A stretch of 64,000 nucleotides of DNA from Arcticibacterium sp964021845 (lineage in GTDB: Bacteria > Bacteroidota > Bacteroidia > Cytophagales > Spirosomataceae): positions 124,001 to 188,000 of the forward strand of contig NZ_CAXHZC010000008.1 in assembly GCF_964021845.1 (NCBI RefSeq), written 5' to 3'. Below the pieces are notes generated by a model that worked only from the letters and a program-made list of their open reading frames with translations, ran no database searches and was not told the origin of the DNA. Numbering within the stretch: position 1 is the stretch's first letter; the number at the start of each line of letters is the position of its first letter. This document shows positions 19,331-27,991 of this stretch, piece after piece. The translations under genes were made by a program, and so were the position numbers.

Positions 19331-19915
19331 AGAAAAACCTCCATAAAAATTTTGACCGCCGGTTTCTGAGGCTTCGTAAAATACGAGGCCGCTTCTTCTT
19401 ACTCTAGGTGTTACACTTATTTTAAGTTGAAAAACTTTTGGTTTCGGTGGAATATCAATAACTAAATGAGTGCGGAAGGCAGCCACTAGGTTGAAATAAT
19501 CTCTATTATTAGATGTAGGGTAAATGATTTTGGCATAACCGCCACCTAGCTCCAAAAAGTATTCTAGATCAAAAAGTGGAGGTTTGGTTTTGCATTTATT
19601 CATAACCCTAGAGGTAAGTCCTTTCTTTAGGTTATTTATCAAAATATTATAAGAAGCTCCTACTGGAATAGAAAATCCAGCACCTTGACCAAAACCTGCA
19701 GGCAAATAACCAAATCCAACACGTGCTGAAGCGAAACTCTTATGATACCTTAAAGGAGCCATTTCATAATTAATAGACATGATAGGGCTCAAGCCAAACC
19801 CCTCTGCTACTATAGCGGATTTGTACCGAGACCTATACATTAGCTGCGAATGTGCAGTATGTGCTAGTAGGGTAGCCAGCATTACCATTAAAAGTCTCCT
19901 GGAATTAATTTTCAA
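19313..19915 (-). CDS. Secreted/outer-membrane beta-rich protein of unknown function
   Basis: A 200-residue protein with a signal peptide (MKINSRRLLMVMLATLLAHT, cleavage near AHSQ). The mature part is glycine- and aromatic-rich with alternating hydrophobic strands (ASARVGFGYLPAGFGQGAGF; GGGYAKIIYP; QNFYGGFSLGFSI) and ends with an aromatic/hydrophobic C-terminal strand, suggesting a small outer-membrane barrel. I recognise no named family. It converges on ppk1, sharing 18 bp at the 3' ends. Confidence 0.72.
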   Translation of the reverse strand: MKINSRRLLMVMLATLLAHTAHSQLMYRSRYKSAIVAEGFGLSPIMSINYEMAPLRYHKSFASARVGFGYLPAGFGQGAGFSIPVGASYNILINNLKKGLTSRVMNKCKTKPPLFDLEYFLELGGGYAKIIYPTSNNRDYFNLVAAFRTHLVIDIPPKPKVFQLKISVTPRVRRSGLVFYEASETGGQNFYGGFSLGFSI

Positions 19916-20015
19916 GGTTAAATAAGCATTTAAAGCACGTAAAAACGAACGAAAGTAAAACTATATGGTCTAAAATCCCTTATTTTGGGTCAAATTTCAA
20001 ACCAAAATCCTTTTA

Positions 20016-21233
20016 ATGGAACGTTTCACTGGCCTTTTAGGTATAGTTGTCTTGCTCGGAATTGCATTTTTGATGAGTAATAACAAGAAAAAAATCAATA
20101 TTAAGCTGGTTTTGTGGGGCTTAGGCTTACAGTTAAGTTTTGCACTACTCATACTTAAAACACCTATTGGCCTGCCTTTTTTTAAATTCTTTGATGTCCT
20201 TATAGGTAAACTTCTTTCTTATTCTGACGCTGGTGGCGATTTCCTTTTTAAATCTTTTGTAAGTGGAATTGTGGATACTCCAAACTTAAACTTTGCCATT
20301 CGAGTATTGCCTACCGTTATCTTTTTCTCCGCTTTAGTTTCTTTGTTTTATCATTTAGGTATAATGCAGCGAGTGGTTAAGGCTATAGCATGGGTGGTTC
20401 AAAAGACCATGGGAACCAGTGGCTCTGAAACGCTGAGTGTGGCAGGAAGTATTTTTGTAGGTCAAACGGAGGCTCCTTTATTGGTTAAGCCTTTTATAAA
20501 AAAAATGACCAAATCTGAACTCATGACTATCATGGTGGCAGGTTTTGCCACTATTGCTGGCGGAGTGATGGCTATTTATGTCAAAATGCTTGAAGATATT
20601 CCCGGGATTGCGGGGCATCTTATGGCCGCATCTATTATGAATGCTCCTGCTGCTTTGATAATCGCCAAAATTATGTTTCCAGAAACGGAAGAGTCTGAGA
20701 CGAAAAACTCTTTAGATATTAATGTAGAAACAAGTTCGGGGAATGTGGTAGAGGCTGTAGGAGATGGAGCGGTGGACGGTTTGAAGTTAGCTGCAAATAT
20801 CGGAGCCATGCTGATTGCCGTGGTAGCTATTGTAGCTATGTTAGACGGAATGCTAGGTTATGCTAATACCTCGTTAGCAGAAATTCTTGGTGTAGCATTT
20901 AGACCTTTAGCCTGGACTATGGGTGTGCCATGGTCAGAAGCTAGTACAGTTGGTGGCCTTTTGGGCGAGAAAATAGTTTTGACAGAGCTTATTGCTTATG
21001 CCGATTTAAGAACAGTAATGGCTGATGGTCAACTTTCTCAGCGTTCTTCTATTATAGCTAGTTATGCACTTTGTGGCTTTGCTAATTTTGCTTCTATTGG
21101 AATTCAGTTAGGTGGTATTGGAGGAATAGCTCCAGAAAGAAAGAAAGATATAGCCAAACTGGCTACCAAAGCCATGATAGGTGGTGCTATTGCATCAAAC
21201 TTAACGGCATGTATTGCAGGAATTTTAATTTGA
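20016..21233 (+). CDS. Concentrative nucleoside transporter (NupC/CNT family)
   Basis: A 405-residue inner-membrane symporter with about nine to ten hydrophobic segments. The family signatures GSIFVGQTEAPLLVKPF and MAASIMNAPAALIIAKI, and the C-terminal ALCGFANFASIGIQLGGIGG, are all visible. CNT proteins import nucleosides with Na+ or H+. A strong hairpin terminator follows at 21319, so the gene appears monocistronic. guaB about 2 kb downstream is functionally related (purine supply) but separated by two unrelated genes. Confidence 0.93.
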   Translation: MERFTGLLGIVVLLGIAFLMSNNKKKINIKLVLWGLGLQLSFALLILKTPIGLPFFKFFDVLIGKLLSYSDAGGDFLFKSFVSGIVDTPNLNFAIRVLPTVIFFSALVSLFYHLGIMQRVVKAIAWVVQKTMGTSGSETLSVAGSIFVGQTEAPLLVKPFIKKMTKSELMTIMVAGFATIAGGVMAIYVKMLEDIPGIAGHLMAASIMNAPAALIIAKIMFPETEESETKNSLDINVETSSGNVVEAVGDGAVDGLKLAANIGAMLIAVVAIVAMLDGMLGYANTSLAEILGVAFRPLAWTMGVPWSEASTVGGLLGEKIVLTELIAYADLRTVMADGQLSQRSSIIASYALCGFANFASIGIQLGGIGGIAPERKKDIAKLATKAMIGGAIASNLTACIAGILI

Positions 21234-21318
21234 TTTAAAATTTTGAATAAAATATTTAAACCTTTCCAACCATTGCTAAACCTTCGGGGTCTTAGTTATT
21301 GAAAAGGGTTTTAGGGTT

Positions 21319-21366
21319 AAAAAGGTTGAGGGAACGCTTCATAGCAATTCCGTTCAACCTTTTTTC
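21319..21366 (+). terminator. Rho-independent terminator after the nucleoside transporter
   Basis: AAAAAGGTTGA pairs with TCAACCTTTTT; within the loop GGAA pairs with TTCC, giving a stacked two-part hairpin. The descending arm merges with TTTTTTCTTTTT on the plus strand. It lies 85 bp after the transporter stop and about 130 bp before the serpin gene. Confidence 0.75.
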
Positions 21367-21496
21367 TTTTTAGGGCAGGTCAACTCTTATGTTGAATCGC
21401 CTCAATCCACTTTATTCTGTGCCATAGGCAACCTTTTTAGCCCCTCGTTCATTTAATTAATATCAAACTAGGTATTACATTTAGACAACTCATATT

Positions 21497-22702
21497 ATGA
21501 AACAGACTTTTTTAAGCATACTCTTCGGAGTAATATTTTTGATGAATAGCTGTACAGTAAATAGCCCTTCACCTCAAAGTGTTGATGTCACTTTGGATGA
21601 AACTTTTGCAAATAGAACTACAGGTTTTGCTTTTGACTTTCTTAAAGAATTAGAAAAAGAAGAGATAGATGAGACCTTCTTTGTTTCGCCTTTAAGTCTT
21701 CACATGGCACTTGGTATGCTCTTAAACGGAGCCGATAATCAGTCAAAAGAAGAACTGATTAAAACCTTGAACCTAGAAGGTTTAGATATGGATCTTATCA
21801 ATAGTAGTTATTTAGAATTAATAGATAAGCTACCTAATGTAGACCCTTTGGTAACAAATGAGTTGGCTAATTCACTTTGGCAGCGAAACGGCTTTGATGT
21901 AGAAGCTGATTATAAACAAACGCTAAAAGATTATTTCAAAGCGGAGCTTTATGAAGAAAATTTTGATGCAGCTACCCTAGCAAAAATTAATCAATGGGCG
22001 AGTGATAACACGCATGAAAAAATCAAAAAAGTGTTAGATGAAATATCAGAAGATCAAGTTCTTTTCTTAATGAATGCCTTGTACTTTAAAGGAGATTGGG
22101 CCAATCAATTTGACAAGGACAAAACATTTGAAGATAGTTTCAATGGGAAAAGTGGTCTGTCAAAGGTTGATATGATGGCTAACCTTGACACTTTTGCTTA
22201 TGCGGATATGGGAAGCTTTAAAGCAGTAGATTTACCTTACGGAAATGAGAAGTATGGCATGCGAGTATTACTTCCAAAAGAAAACGATGTCTCTGCTTTG
22301 TTGAATAGTTTGGATGAGGATGTTTGGAAAGGTATGGACGAGAAGATGTCTGTTCAAAAAATTGACCTAAAGCTCCCGAAATTTAAAATGGAGTATGAGA
22401 AAAAGCTAAATGACGTTTTGATAAATATGGGTATGCCTTCTCTGTTTTCTAATGCTGCCGATTTGTCAAAGATTACTGCTCCCGCTGGTAAGATTAAAGT
22501 CGGTTTTGTGAAACAAAATTCTTTTGTAGCAGTAGATGAAGAAGGAACAGAGGCCGCTGCAGTTACTACTATAGGTATTGAACTTACCTCGGTGCCATCA
22601 TATCCTTCTTTTTATGTCAATAAGCCTTTCTTGTTTTTCATTTATGAGAAAGGTTCTGGGACTATTCAGTTTGTAGGTAAAATATTAGACATAGAGAAAT
22701 GA
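21497..22702 (+). CDS. Serpin-family serine protease inhibitor, lipoprotein
   Basis: A 401-residue serpin with an SPII signal (FLMNSC, Cys about 19). Seen: NSLWQRNGFDVEADYKQTLK, INQWASDNTHEKIKKVL, LFLMNALYFKGDWANQFDK, the reactive-centre-loop hinge DEEGTEAAAVTT, and the closing strand PFLFFIYEKGSGTIQFVGKI. The small-residue hinge (G-T-E-A-A-A) is what inhibitory serpins need for loop insertion, so it is probably a working inhibitor. Counting from the hinge, P1-P1' would be about Thr-Ser in IELTSVP, which is uncertain. The lipid anchor suggests protection of the envelope against proteases. The next gene starts inside its stop (ATGA overlap). Confidence 0.9.
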   Translation: MKQTFLSILFGVIFLMNSCTVNSPSPQSVDVTLDETFANRTTGFAFDFLKELEKEEIDETFFVSPLSLHMALGMLLNGADNQSKEELIKTLNLEGLDMDLINSSYLELIDKLPNVDPLVTNELANSLWQRNGFDVEADYKQTLKDYFKAELYEENFDAATLAKINQWASDNTHEKIKKVLDEISEDQVLFLMNALYFKGDWANQFDKDKTFEDSFNGKSGLSKVDMMANLDTFAYADMGSFKAVDLPYGNEKYGMRVLLPKENDVSALLNSLDEDVWKGMDEKMSVQKIDLKLPKFKMEYEKKLNDVLINMGMPSLFSNAADLSKITAPAGKIKVGFVKQNSFVAVDEEGTEAAAVTTIGIELTSVPSYPSFYVNKPFLFFIYEKGSGTIQFVGKILDIEK

Positions 22703-23124
22703 GAAATTTGATTATAATTTTCGTTTTTGCCTTGTTTGGTAGTTCCTGCACTACGGGTTATGATTGCTGCGTAGCACCGCCAGCACTATCAGAATTTCAT
22801 GGTGAATGGAAATTAGTGAAGATAGTGAATGGATTTGCCCAAATAGAAATAGAGGGAGATGAAATAGGTTTTGAAGAATCACTGGTGATAGACGCGGCTG
22901 CTCAAACTTTTGTTAGAAAAAGAGAAGGCATGCAGGAAGAGACATCAAGGCTAGCCGTAAGAAAAGAAGGAGGACAGGACGCTTTGGTTCTTTTAGATGA
23001 GGATATGTATCATTGGTATCATTTTGAGGAGTTAGGCGGTGTTTACCATCTAGTTCTTTATCAAAAAAGTTATGTAGATAGTTATTTAGCAGACGGTTCT
23101 TCGTATTATTATTTACATCAATAA
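22699..23124 (+). CDS. Small lipoprotein of unknown function, translationally coupled to the serpin
   Basis: A 141-residue protein with an SPII signal (LFGSSC, Cys about 17) followed by TTGYDCCVAPP, a short linker with two further cysteines. The remainder has the layout of a small lipocalin-like barrel found in many Bacteroidota lipoproteins (EFHGEWKLVKIVNGFAQIEI at the start, YHLVLYQKSYVDSYL near the end). I cannot name a family. The start overlaps the serpin stop by 4 bp, so the two products probably work together or are at least made in fixed ratio. Confidence 0.78.
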   Translation: MRNLIIIFVFALFGSSCTTGYDCCVAPPALSEFHGEWKLVKIVNGFAQIEIEGDEIGFEESLVIDAAAQTFVRKREGMQEETSRLAVRKEGGQDALVLLDEDMYHWYHFEELGGVYHLVLYQKSYVDSYLADGSSYYYLHQ

Positions 23125-23167
23125 TATAAACTTTCTGTGTGACGTATTTAATGTCAATTATTCTCCA

Positions 23168-23175
23168 TAGCTTTG
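23168..23175 (+). promoter_or_regulatory. Possible guaB -7 element (TAGCTTTG)
   Basis: TAGCTTTG followed by CG matches the TAnnTTTG consensus 33 bp before the guaB ATG. A -33 TTG at canonical spacing is not evident. Confidence 0.45.
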
Positions 23176-23208
23176 CGTGGCAAATAAGAGATATTTAATT
23201 ATTTGCTG

Positions 23209-24675
23209 ATGATGAACTCCTCCAAGCTTCTTTTTGAAGCACTTACCTACGACGACGTACTATTAGTTCCTGCTTATTCTGAGGTTCTTCCAAGGGATAC
23301 CAGCACGGTAACCAAACTTTCAAGAAACATTTCTCTCAACATTCCTTTACTTTCTGCGGCCATGGATACGGTTACAGAATTTGAGATGGCTGTGGCCGTG
23401 GCTCAAGAAGGAGGAATGGGAATAATTCACAAAAATATGAGCATAGCTGCCCAAGCTGAGCAAGTAAGAAAAGTGAAGCGTTCTGAAAGTGGGATGATCA
23501 TTGACCCAATTACTGTTAAGAAAGGAGCTCTTTTAGGAGATGCCCTGAAACTAATGCAGGAATTTAAAGTGGGTGGAATTCCTGTAATTACAGAAGACAA
23601 TACCCTTTACGGAATTGTGACAAATAGAGATTTAAGGTTTCAGACAGATATGTATAAACCTATTGAATCTGTAATGACAAAAGATAATCTTATTACTGCA
23701 GCTTTAGGAGCATCCTTAGAGGAGGCTGAAAGCATTTTAATGGAGCATAAGATTGAAAAGCTTCCGATAGTAGATAAAGATTATAAGTTGGTGGGACTTA
23801 TTACTTACAAGGATATTTTAAAGAAGAAAGATAGACCAAATGCTGCTAAAGATAGTTTTGGTAGATTATTAGTAGGTGCTGCGGTTGGTGTTACTTCTGA
23901 TATTGAGGAGCGAGTAGCTGCATTAGTTAAAGCTGGAGTAGACTGTGTGAGTATTGATACGGCTCATGGCCATTCTAAAGGAGTTATAGAAACACTTTCT
24001 AGAGTTAAGAAAGCTTTTCCTAGCATTGATGTTATTTGTGGAAATATAGCTACCGGCGAAGCCGCAAAAGCTTTGGTAGATGCAGGAGCTGACGCCATTA
24101 AGGTAGGTGTAGGTCCTGGAAGTATCTGTACCACCAGAATCATTGCTGGAATAGGAATGCCGCAATTATCGGCTGTTTATGAGTCTGCTAAGGCCATTGC
24201 TGGTTCTGGTGTACCAATCATTGCTGATGGAGGAATAAGATTCTCTGGAGATGTGGTGAAAGCTTTAGCAGGAGGGGCAAGCTCTGTTATGATAGGTTCG
24301 CTTTTAGCAGGAACAGACGAAGCTCCAGGAGAAATGGTGATATATGAAGGACGTAAGTTTAAAACTTACCGTGGGATGGGTTCGGTAGAGGCGATGGAAG
24401 ACGGGTCAAAAGACCGTTATTTCCAAGATGCAGAAGCTGATGTGAAGAAACTAGTACCAGAAGGAATTGTAGGCAGAGTGGCTTACAAAGGAAAAGCTGG
24501 CGAAGTTCTTTATCAAATGGCTGGAGGATTAAAAGCTGGAATGGGTTATGTAGGTGCTAGCAATATGGAGGAATTGCAGCAAGCCAAGTTTGTTAAAATT
24601 ACATCATCAGGAATGGCAGAAAGTCATCCACATGATGTGCAAGTAACTAGAGAGGCTCCTAATTACTCGAGATAG
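23209..24675 (+). CDS. guaB: IMP dehydrogenase
   Basis: A 488-residue enzyme oxidising IMP to XMP, the committed step of GMP synthesis. Seen: LTYDDVLLVPAYSEVLPRDT, the paired CBS domains (about residues 95-205), VGAAVGVTSDIEERV, the catalytic loop GVGPGSICTTR with its cysteine, IADGGIRFSGDVVKALAGGA and the flap segment YRGMGSVEAM. The ATG at 23209 (or 23212) is chosen over a TTG at 23203. A strong terminator lies 25 bp beyond the stop. Confidence 0.95.
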   Translation: MMNSSKLLFEALTYDDVLLVPAYSEVLPRDTSTVTKLSRNISLNIPLLSAAMDTVTEFEMAVAVAQEGGMGIIHKNMSIAAQAEQVRKVKRSESGMIIDPITVKKGALLGDALKLMQEFKVGGIPVITEDNTLYGIVTNRDLRFQTDMYKPIESVMTKDNLITAALGASLEEAESILMEHKIEKLPIVDKDYKLVGLITYKDILKKKDRPNAAKDSFGRLLVGAAVGVTSDIEERVAALVKAGVDCVSIDTAHGHSKGVIETLSRVKKAFPSIDVICGNIATGEAAKALVDAGADAIKVGVGPGSICTTRIIAGIGMPQLSAVYESAKAIAGSGVPIIADGGIRFSGDVVKALAGGASSVMIGSLLAGTDEAPGEMVIYEGRKFKTYRGMGSVEAMEDGSKDRYFQDAEADVKKLVPEGIVGRVAYKGKAGEVLYQMAGGLKAGMGYVGASNMEELQQAKFVKITSSGMAESHPHDVQVTREAPNYSR

Positions 24676-24699
24676 ATAATGAAAAATAAGATTTGATAT

Positions 24700-24736
24700 C
24701 AGGGGGTAGCTTTTAAGCTTCCCCCTGTTTGTTTTT
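24700..24736 (+). terminator. Rho-independent terminator after guaB
   Basis: CAGGGGG and CCCCCTG pair perfectly, extended inside by AGC/GCT after a T-T mismatch, followed by TTTGTTTTT. The MFS gene's ATG comes only 6 bp after the T-tract. Confidence 0.82.
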
Positions 24737-24742
24737 AAAACA

Positions 24743-25921
24743 ATGATAAACCAAGAAACCAAAATATTTACGCCCCAATACTTACTCCTTTGCTTAAGCT
24801 CATTCTTATTTTTTGCCAGCTTTAATATGCTTATTCCTGAGTTGCCAGATTACCTGAGCAGCATGGGAGGCGAAGACTTTAAAGGTTTAATTATTGGTGT
24901 GTTTACTATTACTGCTGGACTTTCTAGACCGTTCAGTGGCAAGTTGACCGACAAATGGGGCAGAATACCCGTCATGGTAGTTGGAGCCGCTGTTTGTGTA
25001 TTATGTGGCTTTATTTATCCATGGGCTAATACCATTTTCTTCTTTTTATTATTAAGGCTTGTTCATGGATTTTCTACTGGCTTTAAACCTACGGGAACCG
25101 CTGCTTTTATAGCGGATATTGTGCCAATCACTAGAAGGGGAGAGGCTATGGGTATTTATGGTTTTGTTACTAGTACCGGAATGGCTTTTGGGCCTTATTT
25201 GGGAAGTATAGTGGCATCAGAGTTTTCACTTAATACCCTTTTTTATACCTCTTCGGTTTTTGCATTTATGTCTGTTGCCATTCTTTTTTCTATGAAAGAA
25301 ACACTAGCAAAAGAAAAGAGAGAGCCATTCTCTTTTAAGCTTTTTAAAATTAAACGTTCAGACCTATTTCATCCAGACCTCTGGCCAGTGGCGGTTACCG
25401 TATTCTTAACCTCTTTTGCTTACGGCACCATCATAACCCTGACCCCAGATTTGAGTAAAATTGTAGGTGTAGAAAATAAGGGGCTTTTCTTCTTAATATT
25501 TACGTTGGCATCGCTCTTTACTCGAATTTTAGGTGGTAAAATATCTGACAAAAAGGGAAGGGTTCGTGTTTTAATATTTGGAGCGGTACTATTAGTGATG
25601 GCCATGGGCTTAACTTCTATTACCTCACACTATTACTTTTTTATAGCTGGAGGTATATTTTTTGGAACTTCATGGGGTTTGATTTCTCCTTCTTACCAAG
25701 CTTGGACTATTGACCTATGTTCTGAAGAAACCCGAGGCAGGGCAGTGGCCACCATGTACATTGCTTTAGAAGCGGGCATAGGTCTTGGAGCAGTAGTACC
25801 TATGTTTTTATATGATAATAAACCAGAACAGATAGGCTACGCTTTTCAGCTTTGTATGCTTATGGCTGCTTTCGCAGTTGTTTTCTTGGTTTGGTATAAA
25901 AGGAAGTTTAAAGTGGCTTAG
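24743..25921 (+). CDS. MFS transporter
   Basis: A 392-residue inner-membrane transporter with twelve predicted segments. The MFS motif A is visible between helices 2 and 3 (GKLTDKWGRIPVMV) and its counterpart between helices 8 and 9 (GGKISDKKGRVRVL), with LRLVHGFSTGFKPTGTAAF and a TSTGMAFGPYLGS motif C-like stretch as in drug-efflux types. The substrate is not predictable. Its start codon abuts the guaB terminator, leaving no room for a leader between the T-tract and ATG. It converges on the DinB-like gene, overlapping stops by 4 bp. Confidence 0.88.
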   Translation: MINQETKIFTPQYLLLCLSSFLFFASFNMLIPELPDYLSSMGGEDFKGLIIGVFTITAGLSRPFSGKLTDKWGRIPVMVVGAAVCVLCGFIYPWANTIFFFLLLRLVHGFSTGFKPTGTAAFIADIVPITRRGEAMGIYGFVTSTGMAFGPYLGSIVASEFSLNTLFYTSSVFAFMSVAILFSMKETLAKEKREPFSFKLFKIKRSDLFHPDLWPVAVTVFLTSFAYGTIITLTPDLSKIVGVENKGLFFLIFTLASLFTRILGGKISDKKGRVRVLIFGAVLLVMAMGLTSITSHYYFFIAGGIFFGTSWGLISPSYQAWTIDLCSEETRGRAVATMYIALEAGIGLGAVVPMFLYDNKPEQIGYAFQLCMLMAAFAVVFLVWYKRKFKVA

Positions 25922-26442
25922 CTAATTGATATCCTAATGGCTTTTTGATGGTGTCTGATATGAAAGGTAAAAAAAAGGCACATTTCTCTAATGGATAGTT
26001 TTCCTAGAACTGGCTGCGGTAACCTTAAGCTACTTAGTTGCCATTCTGGGGTCTGATCTATTAAGATTATTACATCCTGATGGACATTTAGAAATTGTTC
26101 CATTTCATATGCTAAGGAGCTGATTTCATGCATTCTAGGTTCAAAACCAGTAACTGCTGGGAATTCTGCGTTTCCGTATGTTCTTTCAATCCATTCAGAA
26201 TCTCTTTGTTCATTTAGGTTAAAACCAAACTTTAAAACCAAGGCAATCTTTGGTGCTCTTAAAGCTTTCCTAAAGATTTTAGCACTCAAGGTTAAGTGAG
26301 CCATGTTTTGAGCAGCAGACCATTTGTTATTTTTTTGGAAGTAAAACTGCTCTTTAGTTAAATGGTCTACATCATTAATGACGGAGTCAAGCGTTTTCTG
26401 AAAGTCTTCCTTAATTTCTAGTTTGTTCATAATACTTTTCAA
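25918..26442 (-). CDS. DinB-like protein
   Basis: A 174-residue four-helix protein with the DinB/YfiT-type metal-site histidines: NMAHLTLSAK in the second helix and FFTFHIRHHQKAI near the C-terminus. Members are putative metal-dependent thiol transferases or hydrolases of unknown substrate. The first ATG (26442) overlaps the preceding gene's end by 32 bp; an ATG four codons later (26430) is equally plausible. It is the last gene of a TetR - hydrolase - DinB operon. Confidence 0.8.
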   Translation of the reverse strand: MKSIMNKLEIKEDFQKTLDSVINDVDHLTKEQFYFQKNNKWSAAQNMAHLTLSAKIFRKALRAPKIALVLKFGFNLNEQRDSEWIERTYGNAEFPAVTGFEPRMHEISSLAYEMEQFLNVHQDVIILIDQTPEWQLSSLRLPQPVLGKLSIREMCLFFTFHIRHHQKAIRISIS

Positions 26443-27304
26443 TTTGATTAAAGGCTATTGGCCAAAGGCTGTTTAGTTTTCTTCTACGAAAGAAATTGAA
26501 ATGTCCGATGGATTTAAGTCCAAAGTCATTTGGTTTTATCCATTTAAAATTAACCGGTGTTTTTGTTTTCACGTGTCTCCATAAATTGTCCACGTTTTGT
26601 CTGGAACAGATGTCATCGTCAATAGCCGTAATTACAGTTATTGGAAAGTTGAACACTTGTGGGTTTTGTAATTCAGAAATACCTTTGGCATTGTTGGGGT
26701 GGTAAAAATAGTCGGGGTATTTGCACCACCGTTTCCATGTATTTGTGATGTTTTTAGGCATGTCTTCCATTAAACCCAAAAATTTAAGTTTAGAATAACC
26801 ATAAATTAAATGGACTATGGGAGCTATTATGTCAAAGAACAATAAGGAGCGGAATTTGTTGCCAGGTGGCATAGAGCCTCTATAGCCAGATGAAGTGGCC
26901 ACGCATATCATTCCGTCTACTTTATCTATATTAGGAACGAAAGGGATTAATTGACCACCCACACTATGAGAGACAAAAAATAAGGGCAAACCTGGGTATT
27001 TGTTTGATAAGAAATCAATACCCGCAGCCATGTCTTTTCTACCCCAATCTAATAGTTCATAATTACAGTTTTTTAACCCTTTTTCTGGTTGTGAATCACA
27101 TACTCCTCTGTAATCATATAATAAACAAGCGTATTTTTTTTCGCCAAAAAATGTTGCGAGAGCCCTATAGAATTCTTTTGGTACGGCTGTAGCAGAATTA
27201 AATTGTATTAGAGCTTTTGGTTTTTCTGGTGCTAGTAAGATTGCCGAAAGCTCTATACCGTCAGAAGTGATTAAGCTAATGTTTTGTTTTTCTATGCTAA
27301 CCAA
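26411..27304 (-). CDS. Alpha/beta hydrolase (COG4757/serine aminopeptidase-like)
   Basis: A 297-residue cytoplasmic alpha/beta-hydrolase. The nucleophile elbow is SHSVGGQ, the acidic residue is likely in VITAIDDDICSRQN, and the histidine is in KSIGHFNFFRR, the GHF-type end typical of COG4757 proteins. NSATAVPKEFYRALATFF is also characteristic of that group. The substrate is unknown. It lies 28 bp after the TetR-like gene and overlaps the DinB-like gene, so all three are probably one transcript. Confidence 0.82.
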   Translation of the reverse strand: MVSIEKQNISLITSDGIELSAILLAPEKPKALIQFNSATAVPKEFYRALATFFGEKKYACLLYDYRGVCDSQPEKGLKNCNYELLDWGRKDMAAGIDFLSNKYPGLPLFFVSHSVGGQLIPFVPNIDKVDGMICVATSSGYRGSMPPGNKFRSLLFFDIIAPIVHLIYGYSKLKFLGLMEDMPKNITNTWKRWCKYPDYFYHPNNAKGISELQNPQVFNFPITVITAIDDDICSRQNVDNLWRHVKTKTPVNFKWIKPNDFGLKSIGHFNFFRRRKLNSLWPIAFNQIEKYYEQTRN

Positions 27305-27332
27305 ACGTTTGTTATTTATTGGGTTATTTTTT

Positions 27333-27890
27333 TTATTTCATTTTTGAAAGTGTACGTACAAACACGTCTTTAAGGTATTGGTCTGTTTCATAGAGCTGGC
27401 TAAACATAACAGCACCTTCAAATTCCATAATAGACTGCTCAGCAAGTCGGCTTGAGGTAGTTTCTGGATACTCTTCCATGAATATTGTTTTCATAGCTTC
27501 CTTCCAAGAATCAAAAATTCCTTTTAACGTTTCTTTAAAAATTACTGATTGGCCTGCTACTTCTAAGGTGGTATTTCCTACTATACAGCCACCTTCTTGA
27601 GAAAGTAAGGTTTTGCCAAGCTTCAGGAGCATTTTTTCCATTTTATCTCGTGTAGATATTCCAGTTTCTTTGGAAATAGAGAAAACGGCATAATCAAGAT
27701 AGCTTTTTACACTCTTTAAGACCTCTGCCATGAGTACCTCTTTCGATGCAAAATAGTGATAGAAGCTGCCCTTCTGTAAGCCGCAAGCGGTAGCCAAATC
27801 ACTCATTGAAGTTTTATAATAACCGTTTCTCCGAAACACGGTTAATGTTGTTTGAATTATCTCCTCTTTGTTAGTTTTTGTTAAAGGCAT
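27333..27890 (-). CDS. TetR/AcrR family transcriptional regulator
   Basis: A 185-residue repressor. The N-terminal helix-turn-helix is clear (TSMSDLATACGLQKGSFYHY, then FASKEVLMAEVL). The C-terminal all-helical part holds ligand and dimer sites, with a cysteine in EGGCIVGNTTLE, as in the YxaF/LmrA-like subgroup. The ATG at 27890 is used; an in-frame ATG at 27944 would add a leader not seen in the family and would run into an upstream terminator. It probably controls the hydrolase and DinB genes downstream and itself. Confidence 0.88.
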   Translation of the reverse strand: MPLTKTNKEEIIQTTLTVFRRNGYYKTSMSDLATACGLQKGSFYHYFASKEVLMAEVLKSVKSYLDYAVFSISKETGISTRDKMEKMLLKLGKTLLSQEGGCIVGNTTLEVAGQSVIFKETLKGIFDSWKEAMKTIFMEEYPETTSSRLAEQSIMEFEGAVMFSQLYETDQYLKDVFVRTLSKMK

Positions 27891-27942
27891 ATCCAAAGTT
27901 AATAGAAATATTGAATATGCCAAACGAGCGTTTAGTAAGCTC

Positions 27943-27974
27943 AAAAAAAAAGACCAACAATTGTTTGTCGGTCT
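27943..27974 (-). terminator. Rho-independent terminator after the SGNH hydrolase gene
   Basis: Minus strand: AGACCGACAA pairs with TTGTTGGTCT over 10 bp with one mismatch, followed by nine T. It lies 18 bp after the stop at 27992 and isolates the SGNH gene from tetR. Confidence 0.82.
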
Positions 27975-27991
27975 CTCTTAAAAAAGCATTA

